A DNA stretch of 20,039 nt from a virus, in IMG/VR virus record IMGVR_UViG_3300034375_003059, positions 1 to 20,039 of that record. One strand, written 5' to 3'. Shown one piece after another: positions 6,485 to 14,773 of this stretch; the first letter of the stretch is position 1, and every line of letters starts with the position of its first letter. A program made the position numbers and the translations under genes. Below the pieces are notes generated by a model. It ran no database searches. It worked only from the letters and a program-made list of their open reading frames with translations, and had not been told where the DNA came from.

Positions 6485-8496
6485 TGGCTACACCTTTAAA
6501 TATTTACGAATTAGATAAGTTTAATCCTTACGAGTTCTTTATTCCTTTAACGTTTAGTATTAATGACTTTAGAGATATATCGACTCGTAACGGAACTTTC
6601 TCTAAGACGGTTAAAATACCAGGAACTAAGAAGAACGATTCTTTATTAGGTCATAGCTTCGATATTACGGCAGAGGGTTTCTTCGATAGGAATAAGAGAG
6701 TACCGGCGGTAATAGAAAAGGACGGAATAACTTACTTAGACGGCTCTATGCAGTTAAAAAGCGTAGATATAAGCGACGATAAGAATTGGGTTTATAATAT
6801 TATCCTTTACTCCGACCTATCCGACTGGGGAGCTTTAATTAAGAATAAGAATATACGAGACTTAGACTATGATACTATTACCTATAATCCTACTAACGTT
6901 GAGGCTTCTTGGTCTTATAATGGCAGGGATAATGGTTATACTTTTCCTCTTATTAACTACGGTTATTTCGACGGAGATACTGAATCTACTAATCAACAGG
7001 TAGAGGAGTTCTTACCTTCGGTTTTCGTTTACGACGTATTTAGAAAGATATTTAAGGATATAGGTTATAATCTTAAACCAGGATTTTTTAACCGTCAGGA
7101 GTTTAGAGACTTAATTATGCCGGCTATTAAGACCGACTTATCTACTTCTACGGATACTTTAAACGAGAATAGGTTAGAGGTTAAGAGTTTCTACGGTTTA
7201 TACTTTCCTCAGAGGGTAGAGAGTCAGGATATATTCTTGTCTTTTAACGACGTAGATTACGACGGAGGGTCTAACTATAGCTCCGCTACTATCCCTTATA
7301 TCGCTCCTTTTTTAGGAGGTAGTTATAGTGGTACGGCTTCGGTATCTATTAAGAACGCTCAGATAATTAGTAATAATATCGATATAATTATAGAGGAATA
7401 TACTCCGGCGTTAGTATTCGTTAAGAACTTAGCTTTCGAAACTATCGACCTACCTTCTAACTCTAACTCCGCTACTATCGATTTATCTTTTACCGATATA
7501 TCTATAGACCAGGGTAATTATATTAGAGTTAAGATGCATTCCGATAATCCTAACCCTAAAATAGACGTTATAGCTAATAGCCTTAACGTTACTCCTGTAT
7601 CCGCTCCTTTATCGAACGGAGAGGAGATTAGTATTAAAGACTTCGTTTACGATATGGCTCAGAGTACTTTCGTTAAATACTTCGTACAGTTATTTAACTT
7701 AGTTCACGTTACGGACGATAAAGCTAAGACGGTAGAGTTCTTTCATAGAGACGACTTTTATAAACCTATCGAGGAAGCGGAAGACTGGACCGAAAAGAGA
7801 GACGTTTCGAGGAGGCAGACTATCGAGCAGTTAGACGATAAATTAAATAGAGAGTTAGTTTTCGAGTACGAAGAAGATGATAACGACCAACTATTAAAGA
7901 ACTTCGAAGATATATGGAATACTAACCTAACCGACGATAGTAGAGAGTTAGATAACGAATTTTTAAAAGATGAGAAAAAGGTCGCGAATATTCGTTTCTC
8001 TGGAAGTGTGGGAAGCGGTCGTATTACCCAGACAGCAGGTGGAAGTTTATATATGCCTCAATTAATAACTAACTTTAAAACTACAGGTAGCGAGGTTGAA
8101 TTAAATCCGAGACTATTAATATACGAAGGTTTAAAGAGTGGTAATTTTACTTTCGAAGGTTCTTTAAAGTCAGAGTATCCGGCGAGTTACTTCGTTAAGA
8201 AAACCTCTGGACCGTTCGACGTTTCTTTAAGCTTTAAGAACTTAAACGAGGTAGATAAGTCTATACAGATTAACGACGTAGGATTAGTCGATAGGTTTTA
8301 TAAGGAACAGATAAGACAGTTTAATAACGCTCGTTTATACACGGTTTATCTTAAATTAACTGCCGTAGATATAGTTAATTTAAACTTTAGAACTCCTAAA
8401 TTAATTAACGGAGTTTATTACTATCTTAATAAGGTAGAAGATTATAAAGCCGGAGTTAACGAACCGGTTAAATGTGAATTAATACAAATAGTATAA
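6484..8496 (+). CDS. Putative tail / baseplate protein, 670 aa
   Basis: The N-terminal 60 residues (LDKFNPYEFFIPLTFSINDF, then DISTRNGTFSKTVKIPGTKK) look like the conserved opening of a large tail protein of Bacteroidota phages that I cannot name precisely. The remainder is beta-rich with a Trp-containing region near 130-145, an acidic segment around 455-490, and a C-terminal domain ending in PKLINGVYYYLNKVEDYKAG. Size and context suggest a baseplate hub or tail-tip component. A short segment at about 7980-8060 (residues 500-525, with SGSVGSGRITQTAGG) has ordinary TG/CA density unlike the rest of the gene, suggesting a recombined patch. It overlaps the tape measure start as TAATG. Confidence 0.5.
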   Translation: MATPLNIYELDKFNPYEFFIPLTFSINDFRDISTRNGTFSKTVKIPGTKKNDSLLGHSFDITAEGFFDRNKRVPAVIEKDGITYLDGSMQLKSVDISDDKNWVYNIILYSDLSDWGALIKNKNIRDLDYDTITYNPTNVEASWSYNGRDNGYTFPLINYGYFDGDTESTNQQVEEFLPSVFVYDVFRKIFKDIGYNLKPGFFNRQEFRDLIMPAIKTDLSTSTDTLNENRLEVKSFYGLYFPQRVESQDIFLSFNDVDYDGGSNYSSATIPYIAPFLGGSYSGTASVSIKNAQIISNNIDIIIEEYTPALVFVKNLAFETIDLPSNSNSATIDLSFTDISIDQGNYIRVKMHSDNPNPKIDVIANSLNVTPVSAPLSNGEEISIKDFVYDMAQSTFVKYFVQLFNLVHVTDDKAKTVEFFHRDDFYKPIEEAEDWTEKRDVSRRQTIEQLDDKLNRELVFEYEEDDNDQLLKNFEDIWNTNLTDDSRELDNEFLKDEKKVANIRFSGSVGSGRITQTAGGSLYMPQLITNFKTTGSEVELNPRLLIYEGLKSGNFTFEGSLKSEYPASYFVKKTSGPFDVSLSFKNLNEVDKSIQINDVGLVDRFYKEQIRQFNNARLYTVYLKLTAVDIVNLNFRTPKLINGVYYYLNKVEDYKAGVNEPVKCELIQIV

Positions 8497-11390
8497 TGGC
8501 TAAAGAAGAAATATTTTTTGGTATTAATATAGATACCGGAAAGGTTATTAAGGATTTCGGAACACTTAAAAAGCGTACGAAAGAGCTTAAAAAGGAGTTA
8601 GACGGTACTAAGGTAGGTACTAAAAGGTTTAAAGAGCTTAAAGAAGAGATTACTAAAAACCAGGGTACTATTAGGAGGTTTAACCGTCAGTTAAGAGAGA
8701 CTAAGTCTTTAGCTACTAGAGTCGCTCAGGGAACTACTAGAGCTTTCGCTAGGGTAGGAGCTTCTATCGCAGGAGCTTTCGCCGTAGGAGGAGTATTTCA
8801 GGTCTTTAGAGACGGAGTAGGGGTTATGGTAGACTTCGAACAAGCCGTGGCGGACGTAGGAGCTGTATCCGGTGCTACTGACGAACAGTTAAAAAAGTTA
8901 GAGGCTTCGGCTAGAGACGTAGCTAAGGTATCGGTATTTACGGCTACAGAGGTCGCTGGTTTACAGTTAGAGTTAGCTAAGTTAGGTTTTACGGCGGACG
9001 AGATCGTATCTTCTACGGGAGGAATCGTTAACTTATCTACCGCTTTTAGATACGACGTTAGTCAGACGGCAGAAACGGCTGCAGCTACTCTTAGAGCTTT
9101 CGGACTAGAAGCCGAAGAGATGACTAGAGTAACCGACGTAATGGCGGACTCTTTCGCTAGTTCTGGACTAGACCTTACTAAGTTCCAGGAGTCTATGAAG
9201 TTAGTGGCTCCTACGGCAAAGTCTACCGGAAGAACCTTAGAAGAGACTACCGCTTTACTATCTACTTTAGCGGATAACGGTATATCTGGGTCTATCGCCG
9301 GTACTCAGCTTAGAAGGGTATTTATCGAGCTTAATAAAGACGGAAAGACTTTAGACGAGGCTATGGAATTAGTTTCTAACTCTACCGATAAGTTAGGAAC
9401 GGCTACGGAATTAGTAGGAGTTAGAGGAGCTACGGCGTTACAGATATTCGCGGACCAATCGGAGAGGTTAAAAGAATTAAGAAAGGACTACGAAGATACG
9501 GCTGGAACGGCAGAGGAATTAGCAGAAAAGTCGGGAGATACTCTACAAGGAGCTTTTAAACGTTTAAGGTCGGCTTACGACGAGTTAATTTTAAAGTTTT
9601 CGGAGTCTAGAGGACCAATTAGAGACGTAGTAGAAAGGATTACGGACTTTATTAACTCTATCGACGAAGAGGACGTTAAACGCTTTACTTCGGCGGTTAA
9701 GAACTTATTTAAGGTAGTATTAACGGGAGTTAAGGTATGGATTTCTTATAAGACTGCGGTAATAGCATCTAACGTTGCTACGGCTGCATTTACAAGGACT
9801 CAGGTATTAGCAAGGATTGCCGCTATAGCTTTCTCCGGAGGACTAACCGGAGTAACTCGAGCTATGAAGCTATTAAACCTTACTATTAAAGCTAATCCTA
9901 TCGGGTTATTAGTCGGAGGAATTACTACTTTAATTAGTGTTCTGACCCTATGGGGGAACGAAGAAGAGGAGGTAGAGAAGAGAGTTAAGAAGACTAATAA
10001 GGCTTTAGTAGAAAGAAAGACTATCGTAGACGAGTTAACTAATCAGACTCCGGAGCTTAGAAAAGCTTTAGAGGAATTAGAAGAAGAGTTAGACTTATTA
10101 TCGGACCCTACGGAGGAACAGACTAAGAGATTAAGGGAGTTAAGGGCGGCAGCTGTGGACGCTTTCTTAAACTCCGCTGAGGCTTATAAGAGAGGAATAG
10201 GTAGTTTAGACTTATTCTCTTTACAGGAGGACGCTAGAGACTTAACTAATAAAATAGAGGATTTAGAGGACCAAGTATCTTTCTTCGACGCTGGAGAAGA
10301 GAAGGATAACGCTATAGGTTTTTTAAATACTTTAAAAGCACTACTTAGAGAGGTTAATAACGAAATATCTAGTAGAACCGGAGATAAAGACTCTTTAGGA
10401 CTTATAGAAGACTTAGAAGCTAAGTTAAAGAGATTAGGAGAGGAACTTAAAAAAGCTAAGACCGTCGAAGAGATTCGTTCGGTAGGTAACGAGATTAAAG
10501 CCGTTAATAAAGAGTTGGCTTTCTATAAAGAGTTAGCTAAAGGTATTAGCGATGCGGAAGGATTTAACGAAGACGATGACCCTTTCTTTAATACTTTCGA
10601 CGAAGACCTAGATATAGAGCAAGACCCTGATATAGAGTTTGCTCGTTTAAAAAGAATGGAGCTATTAAAAATAGCCGGAGAGACTACCGACGCTTTAGCT
10701 AAAGAAGAGGAGAAGAGAACGGAAAACGAGAGAATACAAGCGGAGTTAAGAAGGGATATTACTAATACTTTAATATCTACAGCGGGTAACTACGTAGACG
10801 CAACGATTGCCTTTCTACAGAGAGACGAAAGTGCTAGAAAAGCTAACGCCGAAAAGATTAAAGCTTGGGCGAAGGCTAAGGTATTAGTAGACCTTGCGGC
10901 TCAGGTTCAGAGTATCGCTACTACTAACTCCTCTCCTACTCAGCCGGGTAACTTATTCGGATTCGGTATCCCAGGTCAGATAGCTACGGCGGTACAAGTA
11001 GGTGCAGCTACGGCTAACGCGATCGCTCAACTAGCAACGATTCAGAGTCAGAAATTCGCTAAAGGAGGTATATTAAGCGGTCCAAGTCACGCTTCGGGAG
11101 GTATTAAGACTCCATTCGGAGAGTTAGAAGGAGGAGAAGCGGTTATTAATAAGAAGTCTACTAAGATGTTTTCCGGAGTACTTTCCTCTATTAACGAAGC
11201 CGGAGGCGGTAAAAAGTTCGCTAGAGGTGGTATTTTACCTACTCCTAATACTATTTCTACGCCTAATAACCTTAACTTAGAGGTAATTAACGCTATTAAA
11301 GATATAGATATTAAGCCTACGGTATCGGTAGTAGAAATTAACGACGCTCAGGCGAGAATATCGGAGATAGAAAACAATTCAACTTTATAA
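8496..11390 (+). CDS. Tail tape measure protein
   Basis: A 964-residue protein that sets tail length. An N-terminal coiled coil (about 20-75) is followed by an Ala/Gly-rich hydrophobic stretch (about 84-105). Next comes a segment with the hallmarks of the phage minor tail / tape measure domain (TIGR01760-like): FEQAVADVGAVSGATDEQL at 114-132, FTATEVAGLQLELAKLGF at about 148-165, then ISGSIAGTQLRRVFIEL at 263-279. Further hydrophobic segments occur near 405-430 and 470-488, then long charged coiled coils (500-800). A Gly-rich end (FAKGGILSGPSHASGG, GEAVINKK) is typical of tape measures. At about 1.5 Å per residue the full length would imply a tail near 145 nm, if most of the protein is extended; that is inference. 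Confidence 0.9.
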   Translation: MAKEEIFFGINIDTGKVIKDFGTLKKRTKELKKELDGTKVGTKRFKELKEEITKNQGTIRRFNRQLRETKSLATRVAQGTTRAFARVGASIAGAFAVGGVFQVFRDGVGVMVDFEQAVADVGAVSGATDEQLKKLEASARDVAKVSVFTATEVAGLQLELAKLGFTADEIVSSTGGIVNLSTAFRYDVSQTAETAAATLRAFGLEAEEMTRVTDVMADSFASSGLDLTKFQESMKLVAPTAKSTGRTLEETTALLSTLADNGISGSIAGTQLRRVFIELNKDGKTLDEAMELVSNSTDKLGTATELVGVRGATALQIFADQSERLKELRKDYEDTAGTAEELAEKSGDTLQGAFKRLRSAYDELILKFSESRGPIRDVVERITDFINSIDEEDVKRFTSAVKNLFKVVLTGVKVWISYKTAVIASNVATAAFTRTQVLARIAAIAFSGGLTGVTRAMKLLNLTIKANPIGLLVGGITTLISVLTLWGNEEEEVEKRVKKTNKALVERKTIVDELTNQTPELRKALEELEEELDLLSDPTEEQTKRLRELRAAAVDAFLNSAEAYKRGIGSLDLFSLQEDARDLTNKIEDLEDQVSFFDAGEEKDNAIGFLNTLKALLREVNNEISSRTGDKDSLGLIEDLEAKLKRLGEELKKAKTVEEIRSVGNEIKAVNKELAFYKELAKGISDAEGFNEDDDPFFNTFDEDLDIEQDPDIEFARLKRMELLKIAGETTDALAKEEEKRTENERIQAELRRDITNTLISTAGNYVDATIAFLQRDESARKANAEKIKAWAKAKVLVDLAAQVQSIATTNSSPTQPGNLFGFGIPGQIATAVQVGAATANAIAQLATIQSQKFAKGGILSGPSHASGGIKTPFGELEGGEAVINKKSTKMFSGVLSSINEAGGGKKFARGGILPTPNTISTPNNLNLEVINAIKDIDIKPTVSVVEINDAQARISEIENNSTL

Positions 11391-11400
11391 ACGGAAAAAG

Positions 11401-11640
11401 ATGAGCCAGAGAGAACAATTAAGCGATTTATTAAGTATAGACTTAGAGGTAATTAATAAGCTCTTTAACGAGGGTTTATTAGACCCTCGAGGTCTTAGAG
11501 TATTCTTAATAAAAGCAGAGTTTAAAGCTATGAAAGAAGCTAATCCCGACTTAACGGACTATAAGATTACTAAGGAGCTAGGTTATAAGCACGACCTTAG
11601 TAAGTCTACGGTCTATAAATGGGTTACTAATTACGGCTAG
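11401..11640 (+). CDS. Small helix-turn-helix protein, 79 aa
   Basis: The whole protein is helical. Its C-terminal third reads as a helix-turn-helix: TDYKITKELGYKHDLSKSTV as helix, turn and recognition helix, followed by YKWVTNYG. This resembles the DNA-binding part of small terminase subunits or a transcription regulator, but it is too short for a complete small terminase of usual size, and no large terminase follows. It lies 10 bases after the tape measure and is closed by a hairpin at 11640-11660, so it seems to belong to the tail transcript. It may regulate late genes or bind packaging DNA. The stop is TAG. Confidence 0.6.
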   Translation: MSQREQLSDLLSIDLEVINKLFNEGLLDPRGLRVFLIKAEFKAMKEANPDLTDYKITKELGYKHDLSKSTVYKWVTNYG

Positions 11641-11668
11641 TCTTTATTTTACGTAAAGACTTTTATTT
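11640..11668 (+). terminator. Hairpin terminator between tail and head blocks
   Basis: GTCTTTA at 11640-11646 pairs with TAAAGAC at 11654-11660 around a 7-base loop and is followed by TTTTATTT. It begins on the last base of the preceding stop codon. Seven pairs, mostly A-T, make it weaker than the others, so it may only attenuate read-through. Confidence 0.6.
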
Positions 11669-11693
11669 AAAAAAGTTAATAATATTATAGAGT

Positions 11694-12797
11694 ATGTGGT
11701 ATAAAGCACAAAAAGTAAATAATCAAGTAGAAGTAGATTTATTCGACGAGATCGGAGGCTGGGGTATCTACGCTAAAGAGCTAAAAGACGAACTATCTTC
11801 GATGATTGGGAACCCTACCGAGGAGGTAGTAGTTAATATTAACTCGCCAGGTGGTTCGGTATTCGAGGGAATCGAAATCTATAACTACTTAAAAGGATTA
11901 CCTAATAAAGTAACGGTTAAGATTAATAGTTTAGCCGCATCTATTGCTACGGTAATCGCATTAGGAGCTGACGAGTTAGAAATTAGCGAATCTGCTTTCT
12001 TTATGATACATAATCCTTGGACTATGGCAGGAGGAGAAGCGGAAGACCTAAGAAAACAAGCGGACGTATTAGATAAGATTAAGGAAACTATTTTAAGTAT
12101 CTACGAGAAGAACTCTAATCTATCGAGAGAACGTCTAACCGCTTTAATGGACGAAGAGACTTGGTTAACGGGTTCGGAGGCTTTAGAGTACGGTTTTGCT
12201 ACTCGTTTAACGGAAGGTTTAAGCGTTGCGGCGTTAGCTACTACGGATTTAGTAAATAATTTTAAGAATATACCAAACGGTTTAAAGATGGCAGAAAATT
12301 TAGTAGAAGCAGTTGAAGAACTAGCTGAAAACTTAGAAGCTACTATCGAAACTACTAACGAAGTAGAAGAAACTGTAGAAGAAACTACCGAAGAAGTAGT
12401 AGAATCTACGGAGGAAGTTACTAACGAGGTAGAGGAGGTAGAAGAAGTACAAGAAGAAGGTATCTTAGCAAAAGTTAAGGCTTTCTTATCTAACAAGTTA
12501 GAGAACGCGTCTAACGAACTTAACGAGCGTTATTTAGAGGTATCTAACGAGTTAAAAGCAAGTAAAGAGGCTAACGAGGATTTAGCTTCGGAGAACGAAG
12601 AGTTAAAAGCTACTTTAGAGGAGACTTTCGAAATGTTAAAGAAATCTCAAGAGCTTAACGAATCTTTTAAGAACGAAGTAAAGGACTTAAACGATAAGTT
12701 AAAGGAAGAAGTAGGAGAGGACTTAAATCCGGTAGTAGAGCCTGAGGTTAAGGCTAAGACGGATATTAAAGAAGTATTTAGAAATTTAAAAAAATAA
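11694..12797 (+). CDS. ClpP-like head maturation protease fused to scaffold
   Basis: Residues 1-180 form a ClpP/S14-type serine protease domain: VNINSPGGSVFEG at 48-60 (the oxyanion strand-turn), the catalytic Ser83 in SLAASIA, His106 in MIHNPW, and Asp153 in MDEETWLTGSEALEYGFA. This family trims the capsid precursor and scaffold inside the prohead. After residue 190 follow a very acidic, Thr/Glu/Val-rich linker (about 200-258) and a charged coiled coil (about 260-345) typical of a scaffolding domain, so one polypeptide likely does both jobs. The major capsid protein follows after 6 bases, matching the standard protease-scaffold-capsid order. The long open frame on the opposite strand at 12101-12496 only mirrors the acidic repeats and is not a gene. 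Confidence 0.85.
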   Translation: MWYKAQKVNNQVEVDLFDEIGGWGIYAKELKDELSSMIGNPTEEVVVNINSPGGSVFEGIEIYNYLKGLPNKVTVKINSLAASIATVIALGADELEISESAFFMIHNPWTMAGGEAEDLRKQADVLDKIKETILSIYEKNSNLSRERLTALMDEETWLTGSEALEYGFATRLTEGLSVAALATTDLVNNFKNIPNGLKMAENLVEAVEELAENLEATIETTNEVEETVEETTEEVVESTEEVTNEVEEVEEVQEEGILAKVKAFLSNKLENASNELNERYLEVSNELKASKEANEDLASENEELKATLEETFEMLKKSQELNESFKNEVKDLNDKLKEEVGEDLNPVVEPEVKAKTDIKEVFRNLKK

Positions 12798-12803
12798 TAA
12801 GAA

Positions 12804-13754
12804 ATGGCATTTGATTTAACGGCGTTATCTGATTATACTACAGAACACGCAGGAACATTTTTCGCAAAGTCAGTAATGAAGTCTAAGTTAGCTTCATTAG
12901 CAACGGTTTATACTGGGTTTAAACCAGGTACTCATAAGTTACCGGACGTAGAGCACGACTACGATCTTTTACAGAACGGAGAGGCTTGCGGGTTTAACGC
13001 TTCAGGTGATTTAAATATCGAGCAGAGACAGATTATCGTAGAATCTTTAAAAATTAACACTCAGTACTGTGTTAGAGATTTAGAGAAGAAATTTACTCGT
13101 CAGATTATGCCGGCTGGGCAAGATTACGAGGGGTTAGCTCCTTTAGAGGCTGAGTTAATGGCTTCTTTAGATAGAGCTATCGGTAAGATGATGGAGTTAG
13201 TATTAGTTAAAGGTAACAAGGCTACTGCTCCTAACGCATTAGGTTCTTTAGACCACTTAAACGGTTTAAATAAAGTTATCGCAGACGAGATTTCTGGAGG
13301 AGGTATCCCTGCAGCTCAAGCTTTAACTTTAGGAGCTTTAACAGAGTCTAATATCGTAGGATTCGTAGAAGACTTATACGACGCTCTTCCGGTAGACGCT
13401 TACTCTACTATTCAGGACGAGAGATGGTACGTTCTAATGGGAGACGATAAGGCTAAAATGTACGAGAGAGGTTACAGAGATAACTTAGGTACAGTAGTTT
13501 ATAACCAAGGATTCGAGAAGAGATTCGTAGACGGTACTAATATCGCTATCGAAGGAATCCCAGGATTAAACGGAACTGATTACTTAGTACTTATTAAGGA
13601 GTCTGACTTAGTTCTAGCGGTAGACGTAGAAGGAGAAGAAATGAACTTAAAAATGGGTATGGACCAATACGAGGAAAATATCTGGATTAAAGGTAGATTC
13701 GGAGCAGGATTCCAAATTCATTTCCCTTCACAAGTAGTAGTAGCTAACTACTAA
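12804..13754 (+). CDS. Major capsid protein
   Basis: A 316-residue protein immediately after the protease-scaffold gene. The pattern LPDVEHDYDLLQNGEACGFN at about 46-65, then GDLNIEQRQIIVESLKIN and CVRDLEKKFTRQ, resembles major capsid proteins of Bacteroidota phages, where a 'C.w...G......R...V..ik......C...L...w' pattern recurs. The C-terminal half is beta-rich with GYRDNLGTVVYN and GIPGLNGTDYLVLIKESDL. It forms the icosahedral shell, with the HK97 fold expected from context. Its codons break the TG/CA rule more often than those of its neighbours, especially in the first 130 bases, as if translation efficiency overrode it. A hairpin with a UUCG loop follows. Confidence 0.75.
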   Translation: MAFDLTALSDYTTEHAGTFFAKSVMKSKLASLATVYTGFKPGTHKLPDVEHDYDLLQNGEACGFNASGDLNIEQRQIIVESLKINTQYCVRDLEKKFTRQIMPAGQDYEGLAPLEAELMASLDRAIGKMMELVLVKGNKATAPNALGSLDHLNGLNKVIADEISGGGIPAAQALTLGALTESNIVGFVEDLYDALPVDAYSTIQDERWYVLMGDDKAKMYERGYRDNLGTVVYNQGFEKRFVDGTNIAIEGIPGLNGTDYLVLIKESDLVLAVDVEGEEMNLKMGMDQYEENIWIKGRFGAGFQIHFPSQVVVANY

Positions 13755-13771
13755 TAAAAAGATTTATTAAC

Positions 13772-13793
13772 GGGGGTCTTCGGACTCCCTTTT
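13772..13793 (+). terminator. UUCG-loop hairpin after the capsid gene
   Basis: GGGGGTC at 13772-13778 pairs with GACTCCC at 13783-13789 with one G-T wobble. A TTCG tetraloop is closed by C-G, the classic extra-stable loop, and TTTT follows. It probably ends or attenuates transcription after the capsid gene, or protects the 3' end of its mRNA. The next start is only 14 bases further. Confidence 0.75.
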
Positions 13794-13806
13794 AAAAGAT
13801 ATTAAA

Positions 13807-14358
13807 ATGGCAGAATGTTTAATTACAGCGGGTTGGGTAGGACCATCTTGCGACGAGACTTTTAACGTACCAGGAATCGAAAAAGATAAGATTTACGTAG
13901 GTAATAAGTCAGAAATTACTGCTTTTACTTCGACTATCGACGGAGAGATCGACGGGTTAACTTTCGAAACTTATAAAGGGTTATACGCTTTAACGGTTCA
14001 TAAGGACACTGCATCTTGGACGGAGGAGTTACAAGTAGGAGCAAACTCGGGATATTATTATAACGAGTCTTTAACTTTTAGAACTATCGATTCTTCTACG
14101 GCGGTTAGAAACGCTATCGAGGATATGGTAGGTACTTCTTTAGTATTCGTAGTTAAGGATAAGAATGGAAAATGGACTGTAATCGGAGAGACTGACGGAG
14201 TAGAGCTTTCAGAGCAGACTAAAGGTTCCGGAGCGGCACCAGGAGATGATACGGGAGACGTTTTAACTTTCTCGGGAGTAAATAGAGGTAAGGCTAAAAA
14301 GTTTTTTAAGACTGACGCAACTACAACTGACTCTACGTTAGCTGGTTACTTACTTTAA
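13807..14358 (+). CDS. Probable major tail (tube) protein
   Basis: A 183-residue beta-rich protein. The segment YYYNESLTFRTIDSSTAVRN at about 79-98 leads to VFVVKDKNGKWTVIGETDGV near 116-135 and then a GDVLTFSGVNRGKAKKFF ending. This order (beta pair, short helix of 'ST..RNAI..M', 'VFVV.D..G.W.V.G...G.', 'LTF.G') is what I expect of tail tube proteins in Bacteroidota siphoviruses, though it is a judgement by eye. It is compatible with high expression: it follows the capsid gene and a stable hairpin. A head decoration or other virion protein is the main alternative. The gene ends in TAA before a repeat-rich control region. Confidence 0.5.
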   Translation: MAECLITAGWVGPSCDETFNVPGIEKDKIYVGNKSEITAFTSTIDGEIDGLTFETYKGLYALTVHKDTASWTEELQVGANSGYYYNESLTFRTIDSSTAVRNAIEDMVGTSLVFVVKDKNGKWTVIGETDGVELSEQTKGSGAAPGDDTGDVLTFSGVNRGKAKKFFKTDATTTDSTLAGYLL

Positions 14359-14533
14359 TAGTTTCTAAGCTTTATTAAAGGGTTAGTTAAGGGTTCGGAA
14401 CGGTTCGAAAGGATTACGGAACGGTTCGCAAATTTAATTTAATATAATTTAATTTAAGCTTAATAGAATATAATTTAATAGAAGAGGAGGTTTTTAAAGC
14501 CTCCTTTTTTTATCTTTAAGAAAATAATTTATT
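14359..14533 (+). promoter_or_regulatory. Second repeat-rich control region
   Basis: This gap shares short elements with 1741-2217, 12.5 kb away: GTTCGAAAGGATTA exactly at 14403-14416 and 1885-1898, TTAATATAATTTAAT exactly at 14439-14453 and 1973-1987, and TTACGGAACGGTTCG at 14414-14428, close to 1929-1942. CGGAACGGTTCG also occurs twice here (14396-14407 and 14417-14428), and TATAATTTAAT again at 14469-14479. TATAAT at 14443-14448 could be a -10 box. A terminator follows the repeats, so a promoter here would be attenuated, or the elements act on RNA or as protein sites. Confidence 0.5.
14486..14511 (+). terminator. Intrinsic terminator before the glycan cassette
   Basis: GGAGG at 14486-14490 pairs with CCTCC at 14500-14504. 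Extra A-T and G-T pairs extend the stem to about eight, leaving a 3-base loop, and seven T follow. It ends about 22 bases before the next start, so the genes after it depend on read-through or on initiation close by. Confidence 0.75.
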
Positions 14534-14773
14534 ATGGAAGAAAACTTTAAACGTAAAAAGAGGACTTATAAGAAGACTTCTAAAGAAAACGAGGTAGAAC
14601 TACCTAAAAACGAAAAAAAGGTCTTAGAACCGAAGAAATGGGTATTTAAGAACGTAAATAGAAAGATTATTTTAGGTAATTCGGTTATTAGTAACTACGA
14701 CTTAGAAAATAATCAGAGGTTAGCAGAGATTTTAATCGAGAAAGGGTTAGGAGATTTAATATGCTTCGAGTAA
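14534..14773 (+). CDS. Small basic hypothetical protein, 79 aa
   Basis: Residues 1-35 are very rich in Lys, Glu and Thr (RKKRTYKKTSKENEV) and probably disordered. Residues 36-79 form a compact part with WVFKNVNRKIILGNSVISN and a helix LENNQRLAEILIEKGLGDLI. A charged disordered tail before a small folded domain is typical of minor phage structural proteins, such as head-closure or internal proteins, but no family is certain. It overlaps the next start by 13 bases, so it is coupled to the glycan-related genes despite having no visible enzymatic motif. Confidence 0.65.
   Translation: MEENFKRKKRTYKKTSKENEVELPKNEKKVLEPKKWVFKNVNRKIILGNSVISNYDLENNQRLAEILIEKGLGDLICFE

Noticed and set aside
12101-12496. 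131-codon open frame on the - strand
   Set aside because: It mirrors the acidic Glu/Thr/Val-rich linker of the protease-scaffold gene and gives a low-complexity Ser/Thr/Val protein. No other gene in the window is on this strand.
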